This document shows positions 1 to 9,064 of a stretch of 64,000 nt of DNA, in pieces. How positions within the stretch are numbered: the first letter of the stretch is position 1; every line of letters starts with the position of its first letter. Under the pieces are notes generated by a model. That model saw only the letters and a program-made list of their open reading frames with translations, was not told the DNA's origin and searched no databases. Origin of the DNA: Granulicella rosea (GTDB taxonomy: Bacteria; Acidobacteriota; Terriglobia; Terriglobales; Acidobacteriaceae); assembly GCF_900188085.1 (NCBI RefSeq), contig NZ_FZOU01000001.1, positions 310,001-374,000 of the forward strand. The letters are read 5' to 3'. Both the position numbers and the translations under genes were made by a program.

Positions 1-856
1 CGGCTTCACCGACGACGGCAAGCCGGTGCTCGAAGACCACGTGATGCGCGCCGCTCTGCTGACCTCCGGGCGGCTGGGTCTGGTCGTCTCGCAACATGCT
101 GAGGACACACGGCTTACCGGCGGATGCAGCATGAACCACGGCGCCGTCGCCTTTCGCCTGGGCCTGCGCGGCATGACGGTCGAGGCCGAGACCCGGATCG
201 TCGAGCGCGACATAAGATTGCTGCGCGAGATCGAGGCCGAAGATGGCGTGCGCGGCCGTCTCCATGTGCAGCATGTCTCGACAGCCCGCGCGATGGATGC
301 CATTCGCGCCGCCAAGGCCGACGGTCTACACGTGACCTGCGAGGTTGCGCCGCACCACTTCACCCTGACCGACGAGGCCATCGGCGACTTTAATACCAAC
401 GCCAAGATGAACCCGCCGCTGCGCATCGAGAGCGATCGCCTCGCCATGATCGCGGCCTTGCTGGACGGCACGGTCGACTGCATCGCCACCGACCACGCCC
501 CGCATGCGCGGCACGAAAAAGAGGTCGAGTTCGAACGCGCGCCGAACGGCATCACCGGGCTTGAAACCGCGCTGGGCCTCGCGCTGCGGGTGCTGCACCG
601 CGAACACGGCATGAGCCTCACCCGCGTCGTCGAACTGATGAGCGCGAACCCCGCCCGGATCGTCAAGCTGGGCGGACGCGGCGCGCTCAGCCCCGGCTCC
701 TACGCCGACCTCGCCATCTTCGACGCCGGCGCGGAGTGGAACTACGCTGCCGCCGCTTCGAAATCCAACTCGAAGAACTCACCCTTCGACGGCGCGCCGA
801 TGCTGGGACAGGTGCGGGCTACTGTCGTCGGCGGGCGCGTGGTCTTTCGGGGGTAA
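1..856 (+). CDS. pyrC: Dihydroorotase, 5'-truncated by window edge
   Basis: Cyclises carbamoyl-aspartate to dihydroorotate in de novo pyrimidine synthesis (cytoplasmic). The reading frame is open from base 2, so the N-terminus, including the first HxH zinc motif, lies outside the window. The visible 285 codons hold the amidohydrolase hallmarks: EVAPHH (near base 350), NTNAKMNPPLR, and ATDHAPHA (near base 490), whose Asp is the catalytic base of the family. The C-terminal SANPARI and GSYADLAIFD segments are typical of type I (PyrC/PyrX-like) dihydroorotases. The internal GTG at base 26 is not a true start. The next gene follows after 3 bases, so the two are probably cotranscribed. Confidence 0.93.
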   Translation, partial: GFTDDGKPVLEDHVMRAALLTSGRLGLVVSQHAEDTRLTGGCSMNHGAVAFRLGLRGMTVEAETRIVERDIRLLREIEAEDGVRGRLHVQHVSTARAMDAIRAAKADGLHVTCEVAPHHFTLTDEAIGDFNTNAKMNPPLRIESDRLAMIAALLDGTVDCIATDHAPHARHEKEVEFERAPNGITGLETALGLALRVLHREHGMSLTRVVELMSANPARIVKLGGRGALSPGSYADLAIFDAGAEWNYAAAASKSNSKNSPFDGAPMLGQVRATVVGGRVVFRG

Positions 857-859
857 ACC

Positions 860-1387
860 GTGCAACACCTTGCCTTGCTGCGTGGGATCAACCTCGGCGA
901 TAAAAACAAGCTGCCCATGAAGGAGCTGGCCGCGATCTTCGCCGCATGCGGCGCGGCAGAGGTTCGAACCTTTCAGCAGAGCGGCAATGTCCTCTTTGCG
1001 GCCCACGATCCGACTGCGGTCTCTGGGCAGGTCTTAGAGAAGATCGCCGCGCGCTACAGCTACTCGGGACGCATCGTGCTGCGCTCCAGGGAAGAGCTGC
1101 AAGGCGCCGCACGGAACAACCCGTTCGCCCGTGCGGGCGCGCCGGAGAGCCAGTTGTGGGTCTACTTCCTTGCTGAGAGGCCGCGACCCGCGAACCTGAA
1201 GCTGCTCGATCCGCTACGTTCGTCGCCCGATGCGTTCGCCGTGCGCGACCGTGATGTATATCTGCATCTGCCCGGCGGCATGCCCCAGACGAAGCTCTCG
1301 AATGTCTACTTCGACAAGACGCTCGATACCTTCAGCACGGCCCGCAGCTGGAGCACGGTCGGCAAGCTGCTGACGCTGATGCAGTAG
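860..1387 (+). CDS. DUF1697 family protein
   Basis: A 175-residue protein starting with GTG three bases after the pyrC stop. The N-terminus reads LALLRGINLGDKNKLPMKEL and continues with a V-R-T-F-x-QSGNVLF segment, the signature of the DUF1697 family. The fold is ferredoxin-like and the function is unknown. No signal peptide or membrane segment is seen. The tight spacing behind pyrC suggests shared transcription, not necessarily shared function. Confidence 0.85.
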   Translation: MQHLALLRGINLGDKNKLPMKELAAIFAACGAAEVRTFQQSGNVLFAAHDPTAVSGQVLEKIAARYSYSGRIVLRSREELQGAARNNPFARAGAPESQLWVYFLAERPRPANLKLLDPLRSSPDAFAVRDRDVYLHLPGGMPQTKLSNVYFDKTLDTFSTARSWSTVGKLLTLMQ

Positions 1388-1513
1388 ACCTCTGAATTTC
1401 GTAAACCTTTTTCTTTGATCGCGTTGCCGCGCAACCGAAACTCTGCATCCCACCTATGGACGGGTGAAGTATCCCCGCACGCTTCCCCCATAGAACGAGA
1501 AAGAGGACCGCAC

Positions 1514-2419
1514 GTGAACGCCCAAACCTCCAGCAAGACCTCCATGAAGCTCTCCACTCTCGCCATCGCGCTCGTCCTGATGGCCGGCTGCAAGTCCAAG
1601 CAGGACGTCGCAATCGACCAGGCCAAGCAGCAGGCCGCCGCCACCGGTCAGGCCCAGCAGGTCGTCACGACCGACTCCAGCGGAACCACGACCACCACCG
1701 TCGTGCAGCCGCCCGCTCCGGGCCAGACGACCCAGCAGATCACCACCACCACGACGAAGAACGGCACAGTCTCGGCCAGCGGCCCGCAGGTCAGCGCCAT
1801 GGCGCCCGCTCCCAGCAACGGCGCCGCGATGACCGGACCCTCCATGACCGCGGATAACTCCGCTCCGCCACCGCCGCCGGCTGGAACGCCCGTGGTCTCG
1901 CCGGTCAACGTCAGCGTGCCCGCCGGCACGACGCTTTCGATCCGGATCAACCAGCACATCAGCGTGAAGACCAGTCGCTCGGGCGACCGCTTCTCGGGCG
2001 AGGTCAACACCCCGGTCTCGGTCGACGGCCGCAACATCCTCATCCCGCGCGGCACGCATGTCGACGGCGTGGTGGTGGATTCGCATCGCCGCGGACACTT
2101 CAAAGGCCGCTCGATCCTCGAGCTGCGGCTCGTCTCGATGGACCTGAACGGCCAGACCTACCGGCTGGATACGCGCGATAACATTCGCACCAAGAAGGGT
2201 AAGGGCAAGCGCTCGGCAGCCTTCATCGGCGGCGGGACCGGTCTGGGTATGCTGGTTGGCGGCGTAGCGACCGGCGGCGTCGGACTGGTGGTCGGCGGTC
2301 TGGTTGGCGGCGGCGCGGGCACGGCAGTCGCAGGCCTGACGGGCAATCGGGACATCGAGATTCCGGCCGAGAGCGTGATGAACTTCAAGCTGGCGGACGA
2401 TCTGGTGGTCCAGCCGTAG
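1514..2419 (+). CDS. Glycine-zipper lipoprotein
   Basis: Start chosen at GTG 1514 because AAGAGGA lies just upstream; a further in-frame ATG is at 1544. The N-terminus is a lipoprotein signal with lipobox LMAGC (Cys26). It is followed by a low-complexity Thr/Gln/Pro/Ala region (about residues 30-130), a beta-rich domain with VPAGTTLSIRINQHISVKTS near residue 136, and a C-terminal glycine-zipper membrane segment. The architecture suggests an outer-membrane or periplasmic structural lipoprotein. No enzymatic motif is seen. The exact family is not recognised. Confidence 0.75.
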   Translation: MNAQTSSKTSMKLSTLAIALVLMAGCKSKQDVAIDQAKQQAAATGQAQQVVTTDSSGTTTTTVVQPPAPGQTTQQITTTTTKNGTVSASGPQVSAMAPAPSNGAAMTGPSMTADNSAPPPPPAGTPVVSPVNVSVPAGTTLSIRINQHISVKTSRSGDRFSGEVNTPVSVDGRNILIPRGTHVDGVVVDSHRRGHFKGRSILELRLVSMDLNGQTYRLDTRDNIRTKKGKGKRSAAFIGGGTGLGMLVGGVATGGVGLVVGGLVGGGAGTAVAGLTGNRDIEIPAESVMNFKLADDLVVQP

Positions 2420-2440
2420 TTTGAATTATCCACACACTCC

Positions 2441-2563
2441 GTCATCCTGAACGGAGCGAAGGACCACCGTATTTGGCTTTTGCTTTTGTCTTTGTTCTGG
2501 CTTTATGAGAACAGACAACTGCAAAGACGCAATACGGGGGTCCTTCACTACGTTCAGGATGAC
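2441..2563. repeat. Inverted pair of GTCATCCTGA repeats (family C)
   Basis: Left copy begins GTCATCCTGAACGGAGCGAA (2441); the right copy reads GGTCCTTCACTACGTTCAGGATGAC and ends at 2563. They point at each other, about 70 bases apart, between the lipoprotein gene and miaA. The same repeat recurs at many intergenic sites in the window. It could form a long hairpin between the two convergent genes. Confidence 0.8.
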
Positions 2564-2579
2564 GAGCGTTTTTCGCAGG

Positions 2580-3518
2580 TTATCGTGTTGCATTGAGATG
2601 GTTTTGAACGGCGTCCACCGCCTCGGCCAGGATCGCCGGGTCGTCGCCGCAGCCCTTCAACCACAGCACATCCGGCTCGCGGCGGAACCACGTCATCTGG
2701 CGTTTGGCGTAGTTGCGGTGGCCCTGGCGAGCCTGCGCGACGGCCTCGTCGAGGGTCATCTCGCCGCGCAGGACGGCGCTGGCCTCGGCGTATCCGAGCG
2801 AGCTCAGCGGCCGGCAATCGGCTCCGTAGCGCGCCAGCAGGTCGCGGGTCTCCGCAACCAGCCCACGCTCGAACATCGCTCCCGCGCGGTGGTTGATGCG
2901 GTGGTAAAGCTCTTCGCGCGGCGGGTCGAGCCCGATGCGCAGGATGCGGTAGCCGGTGAGCGCCTCGCGGCCCGCCTCCCACTGCTCGGTCATGGGCGTC
3001 TTCGCGGCCAGCGAGACCTCGATGGCGCGGATGGCCTTCGGGATGTCGTTCGGATGAATGGCCTGCGCGGCCTTCGGGTCCAGCCGGGTCAGCGTGCGGT
3101 GCAGGTGCGCGGCGCCGCGTCGTGCGACTCTCGCTCGCAGCAGCTCCCGCAGCGCGTCGTTGCGCTCGGGCGCGGGGAAGAGTCCGTCGATCAGCGCGCG
3201 CAGATAGAGTCCTGTGCCACCGGCGACGATCGGCAGATGGCCCCGGCCGGCGATCCCGGCGAGCGACTCCCGCGCGCGGCGAGCATAGTCGCCCGCCGTG
3301 CAGGGCTCGTCCGGCGCATGGGTGTCGATGCCGTGGTGCGGCACCTGCTCGCGCTCGGCAAACGAGGGCTTCGCCGTGCCGATCTCCATGCCGCGATAGA
3401 CCGCGACCGAGTCGCAACTGACGATCTCACCATCGAACCGCTCCGCCAGCGCGAGCGAGAGCGCCGTCTTGCCGGATGCGGTCGCGCCCAGCAGGACAAC
3501 CATGGGGGTCTCGGTCAC
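2580..3518 (-). CDS. miaA: tRNA dimethylallyltransferase
   Basis: Transfers the dimethylallyl group to A37 of tRNAs reading UNN codons. The P-loop GATASGKT is at residues 11-18, followed by the DSVAVYRGMEIGTAKP segment, PIVAGGTGLYLRALIDG, and the GHRNYAKRQMTWFRR motif near the C-terminus, all characteristic of MiaA. GTG 3518 is taken as the start (312 aa). ATG 3503 would be the alternative; the frame stays open much further upstream, but that part has no family similarity. The GTG overlaps the stop of a possible 42-codon ORF (GTGA overlap). Confidence 0.93.
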   Translation of the reverse strand: MTETPMVVLLGATASGKTALSLALAERFDGEIVSCDSVAVYRGMEIGTAKPSFAEREQVPHHGIDTHAPDEPCTAGDYARRARESLAGIAGRGHLPIVAGGTGLYLRALIDGLFPAPERNDALRELLRARVARRGAAHLHRTLTRLDPKAAQAIHPNDIPKAIRAIEVSLAAKTPMTEQWEAGREALTGYRILRIGLDPPREELYHRINHRAGAMFERGLVAETRDLLARYGADCRPLSSLGYAEASAVLRGEMTLDEAVAQARQGHRNYAKRQMTWFRREPDVLWLKGCGDDPAILAEAVDAVQNHLNATR

Positions 3519-3643
3519 CAAGGGCGCCAGCCTGTTCTTGCGACCGTGAAGAGCAGCGCCGCGACGGCCAGCACCAGCAGAAAGCGGAGCTGGCTGCGGC
3601 GCTCGCGGTTCAGGATCTCGCGGGTTGGAGGCTTCAGGGGCAT
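3515..3643 (-). CDS. Possible small membrane protein overlapping miaA start
   Basis: A 42-residue ORF beginning MPLKPPTREILNRERR with one predicted membrane helix (LLVLAVAALLFTVA). Its TGA stop overlaps the GTG start of miaA by the classic GTGA arrangement, which suggests translational coupling. No good Shine-Dalgarno sequence precedes its ATG, so it is not certain. No family recognised. Confidence 0.4.
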   Translation of the reverse strand: MPLKPPTREILNRERRSQLRFLLVLAVAALLFTVARTGWRPW

Positions 3644-3675
3644 GAGAGAAGAAGCAACAGATCCCTGCGGGAATG

Positions 3676-3712
3676 ACAAACAAAAAGACGGGCGACCCTT
3701 GGGCCACCCGTC
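3676..3712 (-). terminator. Rho-independent terminator after tal
   Basis: Read on the minus strand, a 12-bp stem (GACGGGTGGCCC with GGGTCGCCCGTC, two G-U pairs) is followed by TTTTTGTTTGT. It lies just past the tal stop codon. Confidence 0.85.
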
Positions 3713-3730
3713 CTGTTCCATCCAAACGGC

Positions 3731-4708
3731 TTACTTTAGCTCGGACAGACGCTTCGCCAGCAGCTTTTCGAGGTCTTCGAGCGCCTTCGAGAAGCCCTCG
3801 ATGCCTTCCTTCAGCTTGTCGTGCGCCATGCGGTCTTCGGCGTGCATCTTCTCGAAGGTCGCCTGATCGATGGTCAGCTTCTCGATGGTGAGCGTCTTCG
3901 CCTTCTCGGCGTCGAGCTTCAGCGGCAGCTCGCCTTCGGTCGAGTCCAGCTCGGCCAGCAGCTTGGGCGCGATCGTCAGCAGGTCGGAGCCGGCCAGCTC
4001 GGTGATCTCGCCGATGTTGCGGAAGCTCGCGCCCATGACCTGGGTCTTGTAGCCGAACTTCTTGTAGTAGTTGAAGATGGTCGTGACGGACTGCACGCCG
4101 GGGTCATCCGCGCCGGTGTAGTCCTTGCCCGTGTCCTTCTTGTACCAGTCCAGAATGCGACCGACGAAGGGCGAGATCAGCGTGACCTTGGCCTCCGCGC
4201 AGGCGATCGCCTGGTGCAGGCCGAAGAGCAGCGTCAGATTGCAGTGGATGCCCTCCTGCTCCAGAATCTCGGCGGCCTTGATGCCCTCCCAGGTGCTGGC
4301 GATCTTCACCAGCACGCGCTCGCGGCCGATGCCCGCCTTGTCGTACTGGGCGATGATGTCGCGAGCCTGCTCAAGCGTCTTTTCGGTGTCGTACGAGAGA
4401 CGTGCGTCGACCTCGGTCGACACGCGGCCGGGGACGATCTCGAGAATCTTCTTGCCGAAGGCGACAGCCAGCGTCTTGAACGCAGCCGCGGCGACGTCTT
4501 CATTGGACGCACTGGCGCCGAGCGACTCGCGGGCCTCGAGCAGTACGCCATCGACAATGGACTGATACTCGGGCTGGGCCGCGGCGGCGGCGATCAGCGA
4601 AGGATTCGTGGTGGAGTCGGTCGGCTTGAACTTCTCGATCGAGTTGATGTCGCCTGTGTCGGCAACGACGGTCGTCACTTTTTTCAGCTGTTCCAGTAGG
4701 GTGGACAC
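3731..4708 (-). CDS. tal: Transaldolase
   Basis: Moves a dihydroxyacetone unit from sedoheptulose-7-P to glyceraldehyde-3-P in the non-oxidative pentose phosphate pathway. At 325 aa it matches the TalA/TalB class. The TTNPSL segment is near residue 33, [13 protein letters not shown] near 99, and the Schiff-base lysine is in VLVKIAST (Lys135). NLTLLFG and MGASFRN also fit. It starts at GTG 4708 behind AGGAGCAGGAAACC and ends at a strong terminator, so it appears monocistronic. Confidence 0.96.
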   Translation of the reverse strand: MSTLLEQLKKVTTVVADTGDINSIEKFKPTDSTTNPSLIAAAAAQPEYQSIVDGVLLEARESLGASASNEDVAAAAFKTLAVAFGKKILEIVPGRVSTEVDARLSYDTEKTLEQARDIIAQYDKAGIGRERVLVKIASTWEGIKAAEILEQEGIHCNLTLLFGLHQAIACAEAKVTLISPFVGRILDWYKKDTGKDYTGADDPGVQSVTTIFNYYKKFGYKTQVMGASFRNIGEITELAGSDLLTIAPKLLAELDSTEGELPLKLDAEKAKTLTIEKLTIDQATFEKMHAEDRMAHDKLKEGIEGFSKALEDLEKLLAKRLSELK

Positions 4709-4804
4709 GGTTTCCTGCTCCTCGTTTTAGCCTTCTCTGCCTTCGTTTGATTCTACGACGGCCCAAAGCGGTGTGACCAATTTTGAGGTTTCTTGCATCG
4801 CCAA

Positions 4805-5965
4805 TCAGGGGGTTGCGCGAACCTCGCCGCTGGGTTTGCTCTCGTTGCCGGTCTGATCGACGGCGGTGACGCGGTAGTGAAAGCTGGCGCCCGGGGTCGT
4901 CTTGTCCTCGAACGACGTCGGCTCGATCGGCTCGGGCGTCAACCGCGTCCACGCCTGGCTGTTGTCGGCGCGCCGATAGACGACGTAGCCGGCGAGATCG
5001 TCCTCGAGCGACGGCGCCCACGAGAGCGCGACGGCGGGACTGTCGCCGAAGCCCGGTATCGCCACCAGCCCGGTGGGTGGACGCGGCGGAAAGACGTCTC
5101 GGACGGCGTACTCCACCATTGGCGAGGGCAGGCTGTGCAACTCCAGCTTGTGGCCGGAGAGCGTCACGGTCTGGACGCGCTCGGCGGTGTAACGATAGGT
5201 TTCGAGCCGCTTTACGCCGGTGTCGAGCGTGCCGCCGGAGTCGGTGGCTCCGGTCGAGAGATCGACCTCGGCGGGCTCGTCGCGCCGGCCGGGAGCGATG
5301 CCGGTCTTCGGCGGTTGCTTTCCTTCAGTTGCGGGAGCCGCCGCGGCCTCGCGATTCACGAGCACCGGCTTCGCGACCACCAGCGTTCGGTGCAGCCGCA
5401 CCTGCGCCGGAACCGCGCCTTCCGCCGGATTCCACTCCACCTGCAGCCCCTGGCGACGGCCCCGGATGCGCAGACCCGCGACTGCGGGCGGCACGGCGCC
5501 GGCAGCCGCGTACGCCGGCGCGGAGAGTCCGGCGGAGCGATTCTTCGCGTTCAACAGCTCCAGCCGGTAGGCCAGCAGGCGCGGCGGATCGGCTTGATGA
5601 GACGCGTCGAGCACATCCACCGTCTCGGCCGCGCCGGGTTTCGCGGCAAAGTGCTGCAGCGGCGTGCAAGGCGTCTGGGGCGTAACTCCCTTTGCCATCA
5701 ACGCCGGAGGCTCCATCCGGCAGAGCACGGCGGACGTCGGCCCCTTGATCGCGAGGCCGTCGGTCGTGTTGGTGGGGTTGGTCCAGTGGAAGATTACTTT
5801 TTCGCCAATCCGATCCGCCGTCAGGTTCGTAACTATCTCAGGAAGTCTCAGCGAAGGCGGCTTGGGCGGTCCTGGACTGGCGCAACCCACTGTGAAGATT
5901 GCCAGTGAGGCGCCGAGACAACGCGCGCTCCACCGCCGGACCGACCTGATCTGCGAACGCTTCAT
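4805..5965 (-). CDS. Lipoprotein with fibronectin type III domain
   Basis: The ATG at 5965 gives 386 aa with a basic start (MKRSQIRSVRRW), a hydrophobic core and a lipobox ending TVGC (Cys28). The C-terminal 100 residues (P-P-R-P-P-T-G-L-V-A ... ALSWAPSLEDDLAGYVVYRR ... YRVTAVDQTGNES) are a clear FnIII domain. An earlier segment near residues 50-140 has a weaker FnIII-like pattern (VIFHWTNPT, YRLELLN). It is probably an extracytoplasmic adhesion or scaffold protein. The partner is unknown. Confidence 0.8.
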   Translation of the reverse strand: MKRSQIRSVRRWSARCLGASLAIFTVGCASPGPPKPPSLRLPEIVTNLTADRIGEKVIFHWTNPTNTTDGLAIKGPTSAVLCRMEPPALMAKGVTPQTPCTPLQHFAAKPGAAETVDVLDASHQADPPRLLAYRLELLNAKNRSAGLSAPAYAAAGAVPPAVAGLRIRGRRQGLQVEWNPAEGAVPAQVRLHRTLVVAKPVLVNREAAAAPATEGKQPPKTGIAPGRRDEPAEVDLSTGATDSGGTLDTGVKRLETYRYTAERVQTVTLSGHKLELHSLPSPMVEYAVRDVFPPRPPTGLVAIPGFGDSPAVALSWAPSLEDDLAGYVVYRRADNSQAWTRLTPEPIEPTSFEDKTTPGASFHYRVTAVDQTGNESKPSGEVRATP

Positions 5966-6093
5966 CCTGATCAGGCTAGCACTCCGGCAGGCGGCCGGGG
6001 GGCCGAAGCGGCCCGAGGTTGACGGCAGGGGCAAAAAATAAAAGATTTCACATTCAATAAAAATTTGATAAGGTTGAAACAGCTTTTGATGTC

Positions 6094-6927
6094 ATGAACT
6101 CACCTATGCCGACGAAAACCAAATCAGAATCCGAAGATACCCTCCAGCCGCCCCCGGCTTTCCTCGACGCAAACCTCGCCGACCTGACACCGGACGGCCC
6201 GCCAAACGACCTGAGCAACCTGCAGGTGGATGGCGAAGCCGCCGAGTCGTTCATCGCCGAGAAGCGCATCGGGGAGCGCATCAAGTATCTGCGGCAGAAG
6301 AAGTCGATGGGTCTGGTCGAGCTGGGTCGCCACACCGGCCTCTCGGCGAGCTTCCTGTCGCAGCTTGAGACCGGCCGCGTGGTGCCGACGCTGCGTAATC
6401 TCGCGCGCATCGCGATGGTGTTCTCGAAGGATCTGAGCTTCTTCTTCGAGCCGGAGCCCCAAACGCTCTTCCGCGTCCATCGCGCAAAGGATCGGGTACG
6501 CCTGCCGCAGAGCGGCGTCGACGAACCGATGTACTACTTCGAAAGCCTGGGGTACCTCGTTCCGGACCGCCAGCTCGATCCGTATCTCGCCGAATTTCAG
6601 CCCATGGGCACACGCCAGCCGCGCCCCCACCAGCACGCCGGATGCGAGTTTCTCTACCTGCTCTCGGGCAATCTGGTGCTCCGGCACGGCGAGGCGATGC
6701 ACCACATCACGCCGGGGGACGCGGTTTACTTCGACGCTACGACGATCCACAGCTACGCCTGCGAAGGCGACACGCCCGCGACCGTGCTGATCGTCACGCT
6801 GCAGCACCCGCTGGCGTCGGCGACGCCGGCCAGGCACGGCATCTTCAACTCCGGCAAGGTAAAGAACGGTGCGGCCGCTCTGCCGGTGCGCAGCGAGGCT
6901 GCGGTGGTGAAGCGGCGTCCGCAGTAA
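6094..6927 (+). CDS. XRE-family regulator with cupin sensor domain
   Basis: A 277-aa regulator with a disordered acidic N-terminus (to about residue 55), a Cro/CI helix-turn-helix (ERIKYLRQKKSMGLVELGRH, then SASFLSQLETGRVVPTLRNLARIA) and a C-terminal cupin (PHQHAGCEFLYLLSG ... GDAVYFDATTIHSY). This is the PuuR/SutR-like layout, in which the cupin binds a small ligand. The leader just upstream (6036-6090) is strongly AT-rich and is the likely promoter region. The target genes are not obvious; the divergent lipoprotein gene could be one. Confidence 0.88.
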   Translation: MNSPMPTKTKSESEDTLQPPPAFLDANLADLTPDGPPNDLSNLQVDGEAAESFIAEKRIGERIKYLRQKKSMGLVELGRHTGLSASFLSQLETGRVVPTLRNLARIAMVFSKDLSFFFEPEPQTLFRVHRAKDRVRLPQSGVDEPMYYFESLGYLVPDRQLDPYLAEFQPMGTRQPRPHQHAGCEFLYLLSGNLVLRHGEAMHHITPGDAVYFDATTIHSYACEGDTPATVLIVTLQHPLASATPARHGIFNSGKVKNGAAALPVRSEAAVVKRRPQ

Positions 6928-6984
6928 GCGCCACGGACGGCTGGATGGCGCGGCCAGATGAAGGATGAGATCCGGCTCCGCTTT

Positions 6985-7902
6985 TCACTTCGCCGGCGCC
7001 TTGCAGACCTCGGCCAGCTCCTTCTCCGGTAGATGGTTCGCCGGAAACCGGATCTTGCGCGCCGCCACCTCCTGCTCGATCAGCGTGCCACCGTACTTCA
7101 GCGCGATGTCCGGGTCGTGGGCGTAGGCGGGATCGCTCTGCGCCTGCTCCAGCGTCACGAAGGTGAAGCCGTGGCTGCGGTACATGGCGATCAGTTCGGG
7201 CAGCATCTTCGCGTCGAAGGCGCCGAGATGCATCAGCAGCACGTATGGAATCTCGTGGCCGTAGACATCCTTCGACAGCCCGCGAAAGAGCGTCATGAAC
7301 TGCTCCGCCGTGGCCAGGTAGCTGTCGTGCAGATAGGCGATGGACTTGTCGTCGTGCTGCGCCACGCAGCGGGCGTACGGGTCGTTCCAGAGATAGTCGT
7401 TGAAGTCCATCGCGGTTTCGGCGATGCGGTAGCGATGCTCGGTCAGCCAGGCGCGGACGGCGCGGCGTTTTTCCAGCGTCTCTCCCTCGTGCAGATAGGG
7501 ATAACGCAGGTAGCGCCAGTTCTGATCTGGACTCGGCATCAGCGATTCGAGCAGCGGCTCGTTCTTCAGTATGTCGGCCTCGAACTGCTCGGGCGTGGCG
7601 GTCGTCAGGTCGATGTGCGACCAGGTGTGGCTGGCGAGCGGCTGGCCTGCGGCGCGCCACGCCTTCAGCACATTCAGAGTTTCGGGCGACTCCTGCACGC
7701 GGATGCCGTTGACGAAGCCGTAGGTCGGCGGCATCTTCTCGCGGCGCAGCGTGTCGAGGACGGAGTTCGCGATGTCGATGCGCTTCATCCCCGCGGGCAG
7801 CGCGCCATGTGCGGGCAGGTCGTCGAAGGTGAAGGCGATCTGCTGCGCGGCGGCGGGCAGCGCGAACAGAAGCAGGGTGAGCAGAGAGGCGAGCCTAGGC
7901 AT
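6985..7902 (-). CDS. Secreted polysaccharide deacetylase (NodB domain)
   Basis: 305 aa with a signal peptide (LLTLLLFALPAAAQ). The NodB homology motifs are present: AFTFDDLP (catalytic and metal Asp) near residue 23 and SHTWSHIDL (metal His pair) near residue 92, followed by RYLRYPYL. It likely removes acetyl groups from an extracellular or periplasmic polysaccharide or peptidoglycan. The substrate cannot be told from sequence. It is divergent from the Rieske gene. Confidence 0.87.
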   Translation of the reverse strand: MPRLASLLTLLLFALPAAAQQIAFTFDDLPAHGALPAGMKRIDIANSVLDTLRREKMPPTYGFVNGIRVQESPETLNVLKAWRAAGQPLASHTWSHIDLTTATPEQFEADILKNEPLLESLMPSPDQNWRYLRYPYLHEGETLEKRRAVRAWLTEHRYRIAETAMDFNDYLWNDPYARCVAQHDDKSIAYLHDSYLATAEQFMTLFRGLSKDVYGHEIPYVLLMHLGAFDAKMLPELIAMYRSHGFTFVTLEQAQSDPAYAHDPDIALKYGGTLIEQEVAARKIRFPANHLPEKELAEVCKAPAK

Positions 7903-7978
7903 GAGGCTTCAGTATAAGAGACTCCCGTCGCCATAACCGCCGATTGATTTGCGTGGGCGCCTGCGCCCATAATGTCAC

Positions 7979-9052
7979 ATGGCGACCACTTCCTCTTTTG
8001 TTCCGGCGTTGAACGTGCTGCCCCCGGCCTCGCCTGCGCTTCCCCGCGACTGCACCTTTTCGGAGTCCGACTGGCGCGCGCTCGCGCCCTTCTGGTACCC
8101 GGTGGCGTTCTCGCGCGAGATTACGGACCAGCCGCACGCCGTCAGGCTGTTGGACGAGCGCGTCGTGCTCTACCGGCTCTCCGACGGCTCGGTCTCCGCC
8201 GCGCGCGACATCTGCTATCACCGGGGCGTGCCGTTGAGCATGGGTCATGTCGAGAACGACGAGATCGTCTGCAAATATCATGGTCTGCGCTACGACCGCG
8301 AGGGCCGCTGCGTCTGCATCCCGGCGCACCCGAACGGCGCGATCTCGCCGCGTTTGCGGCTGGACATGTACACCGCGCAGGAAAGATACGGCCTGGTCTG
8401 GGTGCGGCTGGTCGACGACGGCCCGCGTCCGCTGCCCGTGCTCGAAGAGTGGGACGACGCCGACTACCTGCAGGTGCTGCCCGACGCGGTCGACATTGCC
8501 GCCGCCGCGGGCCGGCAGATCGAGGGCTTCCTGGATGTCAGCCATTTCGCCTTCGTCCACAAGGAGAGCTTCGGCGAGCCGGAGAACCCGGTCGTGCCGG
8601 ACTACAAGGTGACGAAGACGGGCGCCGGATTCGTCGCGGACTACATCAGCACGGTCAGCAACTACGCCCATGGCTATAAGCATCTGGGCCCGCCGGACTT
8701 CCTCTGGCATCGACGCTTCGAGGTCTACCACCCCTTCACGGCCAAGCTGACGGTGACGTTTCCGGGTGGCGGGCTGCTGCACATTTTGAACGCGGCATCT
8801 CCCGTCTCGGCGCGCAAGACGCGGCTCTTCGTGCCGATCTGCCGCAACTTCGACAAGGACGCGCCCATCGAGCAGACGCTGGACTTCAACTACCAGGTCT
8901 TCGACGAGGACATTCAGGTTGTGGAACGGCAGTTCCCCGAAGACCTGCCGCTGGACCTGCACGCCGAGGCGCACTTTCCCGCCGATCGCAGTTCGATCAC
9001 GTACCGCAAGGGCCTGCTGGCGCTGGGGCTCGGCAGGAGCTATACAGCTTAG
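7979..9052 (+). CDS. Rieske non-heme iron oxygenase, large subunit
   Basis: 357 aa. The Rieske [2Fe-2S] ligands are Cys79-x-His81 and Cys98-x2-His101 (CYHRG ... CKYHG). The mononuclear iron segment reads EGFLDVSHFAFVH. The layout resembles VanA-type O-demethylases and other monooxygenases with a C-terminal catalytic domain. No reductase or ferredoxin gene is adjacent, so electrons must come from elsewhere. It converges with the reductase gene after 12 bases. Confidence 0.88.
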   Translation: MATTSSFVPALNVLPPASPALPRDCTFSESDWRALAPFWYPVAFSREITDQPHAVRLLDERVVLYRLSDGSVSAARDICYHRGVPLSMGHVENDEIVCKYHGLRYDREGRCVCIPAHPNGAISPRLRLDMYTAQERYGLVWVRLVDDGPRPLPVLEEWDDADYLQVLPDAVDIAAAAGRQIEGFLDVSHFAFVHKESFGEPENPVVPDYKVTKTGAGFVADYISTVSNYAHGYKHLGPPDFLWHRRFEVYHPFTAKLTVTFPGGGLLHILNAASPVSARKTRLFVPICRNFDKDAPIEQTLDFNYQVFDEDIQVVERQFPEDLPLDLHAEAHFPADRSSITYRKGLLALGLGRSYTA

Positions 9053-9064
9053 GGCGCCATCGCA

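Noticed and set aside
2505..3866. 453-codon plus-strand ORF
   Set aside because: It is antisense to miaA and its translation is Arg/Gly/Ala-rich low complexity, as expected from the opposite strand of a GC-rich gene.
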